From the NCBI GenBank assembly GCA_022266195.1, contig WHVY01000001.1, positions 1,302,001 to 1,366,000 on the forward strand: a stretch of DNA of 64,000 nt, given 5' to 3'. Under the pieces are notes generated by a model. That model saw only the letters and a program-made list of their open reading frames with translations, made no database searches and was not told the DNA's origin. A program made the translations under genes and the position numbers. The stretch comes from Tetranychus cinnabarinus (Eukaryota; Arthropoda; Arachnida; Trombidiformes; Tetranychidae). Position 1 is the first letter of the stretch. Every line of letters begins with the position of its first letter. Shown piece by piece: positions 25,640-38,738 of the stretch.

Positions 25640-27496
25640 ACAAGAATCGAGCCAATTTATTATCAGAATATTCGTACAAAAACACCAATCAAATAATGTA
25701 GTATTTGAAGGACCGCTGTTCAAACGAAAGATGAACAATTACTAAAAGATGAACGCAATAAATAGATTAAGAACCAGAATGTTATCTAGAAAAAAGAGAG
25801 AGACAGAGACAGAGAGACAGAGAAGGGGTTTCTTAGAAAAGCTCGTGGCAACAGAAAGGAAAGAGTAAAATCAATGTAGGTTGCTGGTGACGTTGTTGAT
25901 AAAATGTGAACTGAGTATGACAGAATTTATATATTCCTGTCGAGTTATTGTGACTGTTTACTGAAATGAAGATTTTATAAAAATAGCTTGTAATAATGAA
26001 ACAAGACAAATTAAACAATAAAAGGTTATACTCGGAAGGTTTATTAAAACCAACAGGTTCAGATTCAAAGGTTACTTGGAAAGGGAAGAAATTTATGGAA
26101 AATTAGCTCAAGTCAGACTTATTCTTGTGCCATCTTTTGTCATCACTCGGATTATTAAAGTTAAAGAAACTTAAAAGGATGATAAATACACACACCTCTT
26201 CCTTAATGATAAGGTCATTATACCCTACTCGACCTCTTTCAAACTATCATCCTTTTAAACTGATAATCAGTTCAGATTAATCAATACAAATCTTGCTTTG
26301 GTGATCCAAATTGAAGTTTTTGGAGTTTCTTTTTTTCCAATCATTGTCTATTTTCATACATTATTGTAACCAAATCACGTTTTATTGATTAAACAACCTC
26401 ACATTGTGATATTTTAGATATTGTTACTTTTATAGATGATCTTAGTAACACAAGATTCAGTTTTGTTGTTGGTGATTCATTTTGTTTCATAAGCTTATTT
26501 TCTGGTTAAACATTAAGGTGGTCTCAGCAATTATTGATTGTTTTGAGATCGACAATTTGACAATTTTTAGATTTCTCATGATTAGGTTGCATATTGATAA
26601 TCAATTTTGTGATTACAATTCCCCTTTCATATTAGGATCTTATATAAAGATTTTGATATCTTCAATTATCCACAATCAAAATTAAACCTACCTTGCAGTT
26701 TGACAAGAAATTTCTGGTTTTAATGCACTTCAAGTAACCCGGAGTATTCCAGAGCCCGGAAAATCATTGATATCAGTAATTATCATGGTAAACTTCAAGT
26801 TGTCATTGAGCAATTAGATAATTTCCATCATAAAATTTCCAATTACCAGGGGTTTGGCACTAGTTTTAATCTCGTGCTTTAAATGTGATCGGGCAATGAT
26901 AACTGTTCGAGGAGGATAATTATCAATGACCCATAGAAATACAAAAAAAGTATTATTGAGGAATAAATCGTTGATAAAAAATTATCGTTATCGATGGACA
27001 GATTGCTGCCCTGAATTTTAGCTGTTTTAGCTCAAGAAACTCTTATTACAGAGATTGATTCATAACAATAAAGTTGACCATTTTGCAGTCAATATTATAA
27101 TAGATATTTGGCATTTAAGATTTTACTATCTGATATCTAATGTAGATTAAAGCTATTGTAAAAGGTTATTTCCAGGATTAATTAAGAATTTATGAAAATT
27201 GCTGAATAAGATTGAAATAGACAAGTTGCACACAGGGGTTAGTAATTTTAATATAATCGTTTTGCAGATGAAAACAAAGCTTACCATTGACGTCGATCAA
27301 TTTACAAAGTGATGGATGATTTGGAGGAAAAAATCTGTCTCTGTTTCAAGATTTTCATCCCGACAAAATGTTCTTTACATTAAACAATTTGATTAAATTT
27401 ACAAAAAATATCTTGATTTATCATTCAATGAGAATCATATTACTTCAAACGAGAAATGTTTTGAAAATATTGCGATGATTTAGTTAATCTGTTAGC
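25640..27496. other. Intergenic: leader of the 24-25.6 kb gene and 3' flank of UNC-93
   Basis: No supportable gene. An AG-rich GAGACAGAGA-type run lies at about 25,795-25,830. The remainder is AT-rich with only short low-complexity frames. Confidence 0.5.
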
Positions 27497-29746
27497 TCAA
27501 TTCTTCAAATCACAGTTGGGTTCAGTTTGACCAGAAATTATCGCTTCCCTTGATTCATCAGCTATTATAAGCGAATCTTTAACGTGAAGACTGAAGAAGA
27601 AAGCAACAATTCCAATTGTACATGTAATTAATAACAAGATGCAATAGAGATGAAGGCCAATATAATCTGAAAGCAGGTACATGATTCCCATTGAAACTCC
27701 TTGCAAACTGGTGTAAATAGCAAATGGCGGTGCCGCATTGTCCGAGTAATATGTGATAATGCATCTGCCTATTTGTGTTTCAAAACACCCATCCGTGAAT
27801 CCAAGAGCAAATGCATTAACAAAGGCCAATGTTAAGCTATTTTAAAAGAAAAATGTAATTATTTTAACCGTTGAGCCATTCGGAATTATAAGATTAACCA
27901 GCAAACCTGGAGTGAATAATTGCTGGATCGTCAGTGTCCATAGTCGATGCATTATCAGGAAGGTTGACGTAAATAGAAACATATGTCAAAATAGCTACAA
28001 CGTAAGCAAAGACCAAAATATATTGGGGTTTCTTCATACGACGGCTCAAAATCAATAATATCCCAGCAGTCACTTGACCAGCACCTAAAAGAAGTATTCA
28101 TTTGAGAAAGTCTTCAATGATTCCATTATGTATTGTATTACCAATCAACATTCCAGTTTCACCAGCATATTGTTTCCTATTGACTCCAAACGCTTTTGTA
28201 TAACCAACTGATGTAGGATAAATTGTATTAAAAAATGAAAGCTCTAGACCTAAAATTATAACAAGATAATGTAAGCAACCTTAAAATAATTTACTGGACT
28301 TTCAGTAAGTCAACAGAGTCAGGGAAAATTATTTTAACTTCAGCTACACTAACCTGTATACAACATAAAGATACACAGCAAAGCCATCCTTTTTGTAGTC
28401 ATTAGTTTGATCGCTTGCCCTGGAAATAACAGCATTTGTAATGAGATATTTTTTAGCCCATGGAACAGCATAACATCAATATTTTTGGTAAAAGGTAATT
28501 TTAGTAATCGTTTGACATACCGAATACTTTGCTTGCTGGTTCAGATTTTTCTACTTCATCTGGTTTTTTCAAGAAAAATGTTAACATAATACCAATTATT
28601 CCGAATGATATAAGACTCGAATATAATAAAGTTCGAGTGTTTACCGATATATGTTCTTTCCCTTGAAATAGATATGTAACAGCAACATTACCAATAACAC
28701 CTCCACTTTGCATAATTGACCACATGATTCCAGCATCTCTGGTAGCACTTGCACCATTGCTAGTAAAACTCAGATATGTTCCTTGAGCGTTCCACATAAC
28801 TATTGAATGAGAAAGATATAATTTACACCGAGAAAGTGATAAAAAATGAAATTGAAATTACGCGATGCTGATATGCCTGAGATGGCAGAGGCAATGTAAA
28901 GTCCATATTTGAAGGGAAACAAAAATGTGCCCAATGCAAGACTACAATCAGTTGAACAAGATATGAGCAATCAAAATTTGGCCAAATTAGAGACAACCTT
29001 AGATTGTCAAGTAAATCTGATAGTTACTTAAAACCGAACGCTCCTAAGGCAAGAGCTCGCTTAGAGTTGATCAAGGAAATCAATGGCGGACTGAACCATG
29101 AAAAAACTGCACCAGTCCAATTAAGTATGCTTAAACTGATATAACCGCTCCATTTGAATCCATTCCAAGCTTGTTCATAATCTTCATTTATTGAATCAGC
29201 CACCAATTCCTGCATTTAATACAAAAAATATTTCAAATATCGTTTTAAAGCTATGAGCCTTGACATTGAAACTATTATATAATTGTTATACAATTATCAA
29301 TATAACATTGAAAGCTTGGAGATTGGAAGATTCAAGCTCACCAGTTATATCAAAATCATTGGGTGTTAATTACAATCGGCTGAAAACAACCAATATCGGA
29401 ATGTTTTGTGATACTGTGTACTGATCAGTGTAAGATATAAAATATGCTAGAAATGATTTCTAAGCTCAAATGATGGAAAAAGATTGGTCTCATTATTGGC
29501 ATCTTTTTGAATGTCTATGAAAATCGCTCTTTTTAAATTCCAACATGTTTGACAGTTAAAGTGAATATCTAGTTTTCAGGTTTGGTCAGGCATCGGTCAA
29601 GAATGGACCAGTCAAGATGGTTAAAAATTGAGAAATGATCTTACCTGAACATTGTTGAAGGTAAAAAATGGGAGTATAATGAAAAAATAAACTACACCAT
29701 AGAGAATTATCGGCCTCAATGGAAGGATTTTATCGTCTGAAGTCAT
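27497..29746 (-). CDS. UNC-93-like multi-pass membrane protein
   Basis: Member of the UNC-93/UNC93A branch of the major facilitator fold. Nematode UNC-93 regulates a two-pore K+ channel; the role of UNC93A-like proteins is less clear. Eight exons join in frame on the minus strand: 29645-29746, 29028-29209, 28862-28941, 28521-28799, 28354-28419, 28142-28249, 27907-28084 and 27497-27836, giving 444 residues (human UNC93A has 457). Eleven to twelve hydrophobic segments are readable. The family blocks SLMWNAQGTYL, GLELSFFNT, YTKAFG and GAGQVTAGIL are in order. All intron phases agree, so the model is firm. The start is the ATG followed by TSDDKILPL and a membrane segment. Confidence 0.9.
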
Positions 29747-30139
29747 TTTGGTAAGATTTTAACATCTAATATTTATTAACTTTTTTAAACTCCAATCCAA
29801 ACTTGAAATTTCATGAACAAAGAGGAGACTGATTTCATTACAATTGTCATAAGCTTATAAAGTGGAGTCGGATTTAAAGGTGTTTTCCATCAAGCAAAAA
29901 TCGAGATTGAAAATCAATATCTCACTTGTTTATGACGTAGTCATTACGTCCCAATCAAAAAAAATTTCAGTAATTCTAATTAATTCCGAGGTATTGTTTA
30001 ATTTGAAGATAATCAGGTAAGGAAAATCACTTTAGTTCAAATTCTGAATCAAAAATGAAAGCATTGAATCAGAGCTTACAGATCTGCTGACCAGACAATG
30101 TAAAGAAAGATTTTCGCAAGTTCATTTTGATCTAGATCA
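29747..30139. other. Intergenic, 5' flank of the UNC-93-like gene
   Basis: AT-rich with no gene seen. It presumably includes the promoter of the minus-strand UNC-93-like gene. The repeat cluster begins at about 30,140. Confidence 0.4.
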
Positions 30140-33100
30140 GCATTTTAGACAATTTACAAAGACTTATTGGTATTGTTTTGTTACTAAAAAGACACAACCA
30201 ACTCAATTGTCACATTTATACACAAATCGACAAAAATGCAACAATTGGCAAAAACGGGTAAAAATATATTCCTTTCAAATTGAGGCTCTGCTGGTTTGTA
30301 GGGAAATAAAAACTGAATTTATTTGGGTGATTTGAAAATTTCTCTGATGGACAGTTTTCGAGAAAATTGGGCTCGAAGTTGCAACTTGCAAAGCTTTTTG
30401 TACAATTGTGGAAGCAGATTTTTTCATGAAACTTCATTGTCGTTATGTAAACTTTAATGGCAAACCAGAAAATGCACTGATTTTTAGGGATAAAATTTTC
30501 TTTCTTCGGTAAAACAGATTAGTTCGATTTTCCCTTAAACCGATCGCTCTCTATGATCGAAATATTTAGACAGCTGAAAATCATTTTTTTGGGGATAAAA
30601 ATTGCTGACTAACATTTTAGATCGAATAGTTTTATCAATTTATAAGCATTTCTCTCGATTTTGGCCATTGGACATAAAACTTTGAGCAGCAAAATTCGAG
30701 AATGGCATCACCTTCAATCATCATTATTTCACCAATTCAATCTTGCACTGATCAATAGTTCAATTCAATTGACAAACTTTCCATTAGCGCATTCGAGTCA
30801 TGATATTTGGGCTGTAAATGTACAAGCAACAGCTTATTAAACAAAACAAACTCATCTTAACCCATTTCTTGGTAAATAAAGCAATTTTCTGGTTAAACTT
30901 TCAAATGAAATGCAAAGAGTACTGCAAAAGACTCGACAATTTGAGTTAAGAGTTGAGACTTGGTGCGTTTGTAGGGCCATAAAAACCGAGTCTATTGATA
31001 CTATTAAATGATTTATCTGATGAACAGTCTTCAAGAAAATCGAAGTCAAAGTTGAAACTTCGATCGACTTTTGTTCAGCAATGAAAGCAGATCTTTTCAT
31101 GAAACTTATTCTACTGACGTATCTTTTGATGATCAACCAGAAAATGGCCTTATTGTGAGAAATAACATTTTCTTTTTCTGTAAAACAGATCAAGTTCGAT
31201 TTCCATTTAAATCGATCGATCTCTGCGACAATAAGAGTTAGAGAGCTTAAACTTATTATTGGCCCACAAAAATTAATTGTAAACCTCAATGATTGAATCA
31301 TTTTTTAAATTTATCAACAGTTACCTTGATTTTGGCCATTGGCCTTAGAACTTTAAACCTCCATATTTCGAGAACTGCATTACCTACGATCATCATTCTT
31401 TAATCAAACATTAGATTGCATTATGGGCTTTAATATAATATGAGTAAATACACTTAAAAATGAATTTCTTTCTAACAATTGAGGTTTGTGTTTGAGTAAC
31501 ATTTAACTTTATGAATCAAGTCTCAAATCTCATAACATAATTAAGAAAATGCTATAACTTTTTTAGTGGCTTCTTAAATAGTTTACTATTTCAATTTGTC
31601 ATAGCCCATAATAAAGCCTAATGTTTGTTCAAAAAATGATGATTGTAGGTGATGCCATTCTCGAAATATTGAGGCTCAAAGTTGAACAGAACAATGGCCA
31701 AAATCAAGGTAACTGACAATAAATTGAAAAAATGCTTCAACCCATGAGGTGTACAAACAATTTTTATGTATTAATACCAAGTTTCACTTCTCTAACTACT
31801 ACGTTCACTGAAAGCGACCAATTTTAAACGAAAATCGAATTGATCTGTTATACAGAAAAAGAGAGCTTTTTCTCTTGGAATAAGTCCATTTTCGGGTTGC
31901 TCATCTAAAGTTACATCAAGCAAGTGAGTTTCATGCAAAAATCTGCTTCCGCAATTGAATAAAAGCCGATCGAAGTTTAAAGTTTGACCTCGATTTTCTC
32001 GAGTACTGTTAATGCGAGAAGCTTTTTCATAGCATTAATAGACTCAGTTTTTGCTCCTGTAAACACACCAAAACTCGAATCTCAACTCGGAAGTCAAGGT
32101 TTCTTTCAATGATCTTTTAAACATTTCATTAACGTGAATATCTGCAAAACAGACTATTTGAGCAACACATCATAAGCTTTGTGTTTTAAAACTCATTTAC
32201 CTTTATAAACCAAGCATAAAATCTGGTAACATAAGTAGTCGATGCTATAAACTTTTTCCGTAGCATCTTTAATGATATAAATTACTGTACCAGATTTTAG
32301 CTCATAGTAAAATCTAACAATTGGTCAAAGAATATTGGTATTAATTGTTGCCATTCTCGAAATATCGAGGTTCAAAGTTTTAAAACCAATGGCCAAAATA
32401 AAGAGAACTGTTGATAAATTGAAAAAAATATTGAATCCATGATTTTTACAAACAATTTTTATCGACCAATAATGAGTTTCAGTTTGCTAACTTTTACGGC
32501 CACAGAAATAGATCGATTCAAACGAAAATCGAACTTGTCTGATTTACAGAAACACAAAACTTTATTTCATGTAATAAATTGCATTTTCTGGTTTGCCATT
32601 AAAGTTTACATAACGACAATGAAGTTTCATGAAAAAATCTGCTTCCACAATTGTACAAAAAGCTTTGCAAGTTGCAACTTCGAGCCCAATTTTCTCGAAA
32701 ACTGTCCATCAGAGAAATTTTCAAATCTTCCAAATAAATTCAGTTTTTATTTCCCTACAAACCAGCAGAGTCTCAATTTGAAAGGAATATATTTTTACCC
32801 GTTTTTGCCAATTGTTTCAATTTTTGTCGATTTGTGTATAAATGTGACAATTGAGTTGGTTGTGTCTTTTTAGTAACAAAACAATACCAATAAGTCTTTG
32901 TAAATTGTCGAATTTTGCTGCTCAGAGTTTTATGTCCAATGGCCAAAATCGAGAGAAATGCTTATAAATTGATAAAACTATTCGATCCAAAATGTTAGTC
33001 AGCAATTTTTATCCCCAAAAAAATGATTTTACGCTGTCTAAATATTTCGATCATAGAGAGCGATCGGTTTAAGGGAAAATCGAACTAATCTGTTTTACCG

Positions 33101-33420
33101 AAGAAAGAAAATTTTATCCCTAAAAATCAGTGCATTTTCTGGTTTGCCATTAAAGTTTACATAACGACAATGAAGTTTCATGAAAAAATCTGCTTCCACA
33201 ATTGTACAAAAAGCTTTGCAAGTTGCAACTTCGAACCCAATTTTCTCGAAAACTGTCCATCAGAGAAATTTTCAAATCTTCCAAATAAATTCAGTTTTTA
33301 TGTCTCTACAAACCAACAAAGTCTCGATTTGAAATAAATAAATTTTCACCCAATTTTACCCATTTGTGCATTAATTTGACAACTGTTAATTCTGTCTTTT
33401 CAATGTAACAACCGTATCGT
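30140..33420. repeat. Palindromic cluster of about five related non-coding repeat units
   Basis: Units read: A 30,140-30,706 (-), B about 30,850-31,430 (-), C about 31,600-32,140 (+), D about 32,330-32,910 (+) and E 32,911-33,330 (+). All share sequence such as TCGATTTTGGCCATTGG (or its complement) and a TTTTCATGAAA-type block. A is nearly identical, inverted, to E and to the tail of D. B and C are more diverged and face each other around about 31,515. Open frames inside (30,216-30,437, 30,852-31,301, 32,439-32,873) are translations of the same repeat in either orientation and resemble no known protein. No transposase or reverse transcriptase was seen. Confidence 0.8.
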
Positions 33421-33526
33421 CCCTACCTGCTGATAGTGTTTAGTGGATCCAAAATGTTTGCTTTAGCTTTGGTAAACCTAAACCTAAATCCAGCTAAGAA
33501 CTCAAACATTCGGGTTTGTAAGAGTA

Positions 33527-35089
33527 TAAAGATCTAGGTGAGAATTAAAACTGAATAACAAACAGAGCTCCACAATGCATTGATACTTTTCTTAGTAGCA
33601 TAGTGATTCAATTGAGACGAGCGCTTAGCGCACATCAAATTGCATTAACGCAAAATTTGCACTAAATCTGAGACTTTTATTCGGTGCGCATTTTCTGACG
33701 TGTATGCCACTTTCGACTGGGATCTAATGTCGATATTACATTTGTACATCATTAACAGATAGAGTGTATGAATATTGTTATAAATCTACTCCTTATTTAA
33801 CCAGATCTTGTTGCCATAATTGTTTCATTTCTATTAATCGTCTGTTCATTTGTAATTTATTTTAGGTTGCTTAAACGTGGAACCATAATGATTAGACCTC
33901 GTAAAATTTACAATTTGGTTCTAGTAACCGATCAGCAAAATAATCAAGTTTTATTGGGATACAAGAAGCGAGGATTCGGAGTTGATAAATGGAGCGGTTT
34001 TGGTGGTAAAGTTGATATTGGCGAGGACATTGAAGTTTCAGTGAAACGTGAACTCTTTGAGGAATCATCATTAATTGCTGAAGAAATAGTTAAAGTTGGT
34101 ATTTTGTGTTTTGATTCCGATACTTATTCATGTGTCCATGAAGCTCATGTTTTCCAAGTTCCCAAGTTTTCTGGAAATCCAACAGAATCTGATGAAATGA
34201 AACCCAAATGGTTCCCAATCGACTCCATTCCATATGATCAGATGTGGAGAGACTTTCAATATTGGTGGCCTTATTTTAGAAAAGGTCAATTGTTCAGTGC
34301 TTTCTTTATGTACCAAGGATTGGAAGTTATTACTGATTATAGATTAATCACAGTCAATAATTATAAAGAATTGGAACCAATCGAGTTACTCGAAACATCC
34401 TTTTTAAGACATCCACCTTTTTTGCCAACTCTTGCTGCACCTCATTGATGAATATTTCCAAAAGTTTTAGGTTTTATCAATCTTAATATCTATTTCAAAT
34501 TTTTTTGTTAACTGTTTCACTCAAAAATGTCCAATAATCCTGTATTTTAATTGTCTTATTAAAAAAGATCGAAATGATTATTATTGTTGTTGTTAAAACT
34601 AAACTCAGTGTCATTTTTTGTTACTGGTGTTAAACACAAAAGTTTATGTCTCATTGTCGTGAATTCAATTAATGTTACAGTTTCGTGATCAATTATACAA
34701 TCAGTATGAATATAATTTAGTTTTTTTTGATTGTAAAATATTTTGATTTTGAAAATCGCTCTTTAATAAGTTCTTTGATTGTTCAATTTACGGCTAGCTT
34801 ACTTGTTGTATTTTCATTATTTGAGTTGCCCGCTCTTATTATATGAAAATTTTCACTGTTACCATAGAAAAGTTGATTTAAAACATGTTTGCCTTTTGAT
34901 GAATTTTATTAAGTGAATTCAATTCTTAAGCTGGTTTGTCAATATATGATTTTGGGTTTATCACCATCCCAGACCGTTAAATTAAACATTCAAAGGTATT
35001 TTCTGTCAGATTGATCTTTGCCTTTTCACACTGATTGTTCAATGTAGTATTATGTAACAACATCTGTTTTTTATCTACCTTCTCTTGTA
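33527..35089. repeat. Segmental duplication, copy 2 (flanks plus NUDT1 gene)
   Basis: Matches 21,983-23,520: the block at 33,527-33,603, then from about 33,755 through NUDT1 copy 2 and its 3' flank to about 34,890. Here no MOCS2A gene precedes the left edge, and an intact nardilysin-like gene follows on the right. The stretch 34,890-35,090 has no gene seen except the splice acceptor (TTGTAG) of the next exon. Confidence 0.85.
33888..34448 (+). CDS. NUDT1: Oxidised-purine NTP pyrophosphatase (MTH1/NUDT1-like), copy 2
   Basis: Second, intact 186-residue copy of the Nudix hydrolase at 22,523-23,083. It has the same Nudix box, including the Gly-to-Ser change, and the same ESDEMKP and IPYDQMW substrate-pocket blocks. 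Only two amino-acid differences were seen (Phe instead of Tyr after REL, and Pro instead of Ser in the RHxPFLP tail), plus scattered silent changes. Both copies therefore look recently duplicated and still constrained. The TTTTAG acceptor-like site before the frame is also conserved. Confidence 0.92.
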   Translation: MIRPRKIYNLVLVTDQQNNQVLLGYKKRGFGVDKWSGFGGKVDIGEDIEVSVKRELFEESSLIAEEIVKVGILCFDSDTYSCVHEAHVFQVPKFSGNPTESDEMKPKWFPIDSIPYDQMWRDFQYWWPYFRKGQLFSAFFMYQGLEVITDYRLITVNNYKELEPIELLETSFLRHPPFLPTLAAPH

Positions 35090-35090
35090 G

Positions 35091-38000
35091 TGATCACCTT
35101 CATCGGCCTGTTCATTTTGTTTCTAGTTCTACGGTGCAATTTATTTCAACAAACTGACTCTCTAAGGCAAACAATAAGCAATCTAGTCGTAAGTACTTAC
35201 GGTACCTGGAAAAAGAAAGTTAAATTACAGTGTGACTCAACTTGTACATCTGAAAGGATAAAAATGTTCAGCAAGTATTTAGTAAAAGAAGGGGCAATTC
35301 TTAAGTCTTTTAATGACAAAAAGAAATATAAGCTTATCACTTTGATCAACGGTCTACGAGCTCTTCTCATATGTGACACCAGTTTCAGTCAACATGATCG
35401 TTCACCATCCCCATCAACATGTTCTGAAGCCACGCAGGATGATAAGTCTGAAATGTCGGATGATGATGTTAGTGTAGGTAAGTTGAAACAAATCCAAATA
35501 CAATACAATACGACTCAATTCGGAATCAAGATTAATTTTGTTTAAATTTCAGAAGAACAAATGAAAGGCAAAAAAATATGTGGAGCTGCATTATCAGTTC
35601 GTGTTGGAACTCTCAATGATCCTATCAATATCCAAGGCCTTGCTCATCTTGTAGAACATGTTATTTTCATGGGAAACAAAGATTATCCCGAAGAAAACTC
35701 ATTTGACGCTTTCCTCAATCGCAAAAGTGGCTACGTTAATGCTCAAACTGATTACGAGAACACTGTTTATGAATTTCAAGTGCCTAATCGTTATCTACAA
35801 GAGTCATTGCAAAGGTTCGCTGCTATATTCATTTCTCCATTGTTCCGTGAATCTTCTGTTCAGAATGAAATCCGTCCAGTTGATAATGAGTTTGTAAACT
35901 CACTTGGTGATGATGACTTGCGAGCTGAAAGCTTACTTGCAAGCTTAACTCAACCTGGTCATGACTTGAGTAAATTTTCGTTTGGTAACGTTAAAAGTCT
36001 AATTGATCTTCCAAAAGCAGAAGGAATTGATCTTAATCAAGCAATTAAAAATTTTTGGTCCACTCATTATCATGCAAGTAACATGAATCTAGTTGTTCAA
36101 GGAGAACATGATCTCGAAACTTTGGAAAAATGGGTGACTGAATATTTTGTTGATATTCCAAGTTCTAAAGAGACTTATCAGCCTCCAATGAGTCAAGTTA
36201 ATGATACAAACAACTTTCCTTATGCTGAATCAAAGTTTTGTAGACTTTTTTACATTGAACCCGTTGCATCGGGCGACTATTTCTACATTAATTTTTGGCT
36301 TCCACCTAAATTTAATTGCTACAAATCAAAGCCTCTCTCTTATTTCGGATCTTTGCTAGGACATGAAGGAAAAGGAAGTTTGTTTTCTATTCTTAAAAAG
36401 AGAGGTTATGCCTTGGAAATTATTGCTGGTAACCACGAAAATGGATTTGATGCTAACTGTTTTCAAGCCTTGTTTAGTATTCAAATCAAACTGACACCAT
36501 TAGGATTAGAAAATCTGGATTCAATCGTCGATTACATTTGGAGCTTCATTGATTCTATCAAGACTCATGGCCCACAAAGTGAACACCTTGAAGAAGATAT
36601 GGCTATTCGATTGTATTCTTTTGCTTTTGCTAATGAAAAAAGCGGATGTCGAAATTGTGTTAAAATTGCCCGGAATATGACTAAATATGATACTGAACAT
36701 ATCCTTACTGGTTCTAAATTGTTATTTGAAATCGATAAGGACAAAATCCAATCGGTCCTCCCCTATCTTTCACCAGATCGAGCTAATTATATAGTTTTTT
36801 CAAAGAAGTTATTTGCTAAAAAAGATTTACCTATTGAAACCGAACAATGGTTTGGAACAAAATATAAGACAACGGATACTCCAACCCGATGGATTATGTT
36901 TAAGAAGCCACAAGATTTTGACGCTGAAGTTCATTTTCCACTTGTAAATGATTTTATAGCTCATAATTTTGAAGTTCTTCACAGCGAGGTCACTGATTAT
37001 CCTAAATGCATAAGCGAAACTCACTGTTGGAGATTGTGGTTCAAAGAAGGAACTAAATATGAAGTTCCAAAAGTCTGTGTTAAAATGATTTTCAGATCTC
37101 CATTGGCTCGAAGTAATCCACAAATTTCTGCTGCACTGGAACTCTACATCCGAGCTCTTGTAATGAAGGCTGAAGAAGATGTCTATCCAGCATCAATTGC
37201 TGGACTGGATTATAATGTGGGACTTCATGATTCTGGCTTGTATCTTTCATTTTCTGGATTCAGTGATAAAGTGTCTAAATTCGTTCAACTTATTGTGAAT
37301 CATTTAGTGACATTAGATTTCGATGAAGATATATTTTCCAATATTCGTCGTGATCTATGTGATGAATATTACAATTCGTTTACAGACTCTTCCGAATTAT
37401 CCGCATCCATACGATTGTCCATTCTTAAACCCAATTTTGCACCACCTTATGTTAAACGGATCTTTTTACCTAATCTTACTCGGGAAATAGTCATTTCTGC
37501 TGGTCGTCAGCTTCTCGCAAATTCATTTTTGGAATGCTTTGTGACTGGAAATATAACTTCTACACAAGCCTTATCCATTGTTGAACAAGTTTCATCAACT
37601 GCTCGTTTTGCACCTTTGTTTCAATATTCAACTATTCAAGATAGAGCTTGCCAATTACCGCCTGGTCATCATATTTGTCGAGTTTTATCGTTCAGCAAGG
37701 AAGAGAAAAGTTCTACGATTGTCAACTATTATCAATTTGAACCTGTCGACTTTAAAACAGGAGTAATTAATGAACTTCTCAACTCAACCATGAGTGAGCA
37801 ACTTTTTGATACTCTACGGACGCAAGAAGGATTAGGTTACGAGGTTTACGCTAATCATCAACAAACTTACGGTATTGGTGGACTTACAGTTACGGTGGTA
37901 AGCAATGCGGAAAAATTTGATTGCTCGTATATTGATGATCGAATTGAAGCATTTCTGGCTAAATTTTCTTCCACATTGGTGAAAATGAGTGAAGATGAAT

Positions 38001-38738
38001 TTGACGAGTTAGTAAATGGCTTGCTTAAGATGAAAAGTGCTCCATTCTTAACACTGAATGAAGAATCTAAATTTTTCTGGGGTGAAATCTTGGAAAGAAG
38101 ATACATGTTTGATAAAAGACAAAAAGAAATTGCTGCTCTAACAGAGGTTTGTTGTAATTTAAACTAAAAAATATTCAATCTAAAATATTTTTCATTTTTT
38201 TCTCTTGTAGCTAACTCTTTCTGAATTCATTACTTGGTCGTATTTGCATCTATTAGATACTTCTCATAGGAAAAAGTTATCTATCCAGGTAAGTCATTTT
38301 AATTATTAGTCTTTTGTTTTCTTAGAGAGTTTTTTTCTAATCATTCATTTCATCATCATAATTATTTACATTTAGATTGTTGCAAATGGCTCTAAAGCAT
38401 TGGAGGAAAGTCTCGCCATTGAAAGTAACCCATTCATATCGCCAATTACTGATCCTAATGATGTCTCTTCAGGAATAGTCGACTGTGAATGTATTAGTGA
38501 GTCCAGCAGCAGTAAAATCAGTAACATCTCAAAGATTGATGAAGATTTCCTCAAGAATCATGATTGCTCACATTTATTGAAAAGTAACAAACGACCAATT
38601 GAAGAAGAAGATCAAGTCTATATCCTGAAGCATTTAGCACCAAAAACTGCCAAATCTGGTGCAAAATTGATCGTAGATATTGAAGAATTCAAAAGATATC
38701 TTCCTATTTACCCGAAAATTAGAAAAATTATCCGATAA
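35091..38738 (+). CDS. Nardilysin-like M16 metallopeptidase (5' end uncertain)
   Basis: Zinc peptidase of the insulysin/nardilysin family. Exons 35091-35477, 35553-38146, 38211-38288 and 38376-38738 join in frame to about 1,140 residues (human NRDC about 1,150). The inverted zinc motif HLVEH is at 35,645-35,659. The third ligand Glu (VDNEF) is at 35,888, exactly 76 residues beyond the motif. Nardilysin-type blocks are present: SLTQPGHDLSKF, LEKWVTEYF, GHEGKGSL, ILTGSKLLFE, LPPGHHICRV and DIEEFKRYLPI near the end. A short acidic run (about 35,435-35,475) stands where nardilysins carry a long acidic insert. The first exon opens right after an acceptor (xTG ATC ACC) and encodes a hydrophobic ITFIGLFILFLVL segment, so it may be a signal anchor. 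An upstream exon could supply the A of ATG. Confidence 0.9.

Noticed and set aside
30216..32873. Open frames at 30,216-30,437 (-), 30,852-31,301 (-) and 32,439-32,873 (+) that share peptides such as MKFHEKICFHN
   Set aside because: They are translations of the same inverted repeat; they lack domain features and coding-like composition, and the similarity is explained by the DNA repeat.
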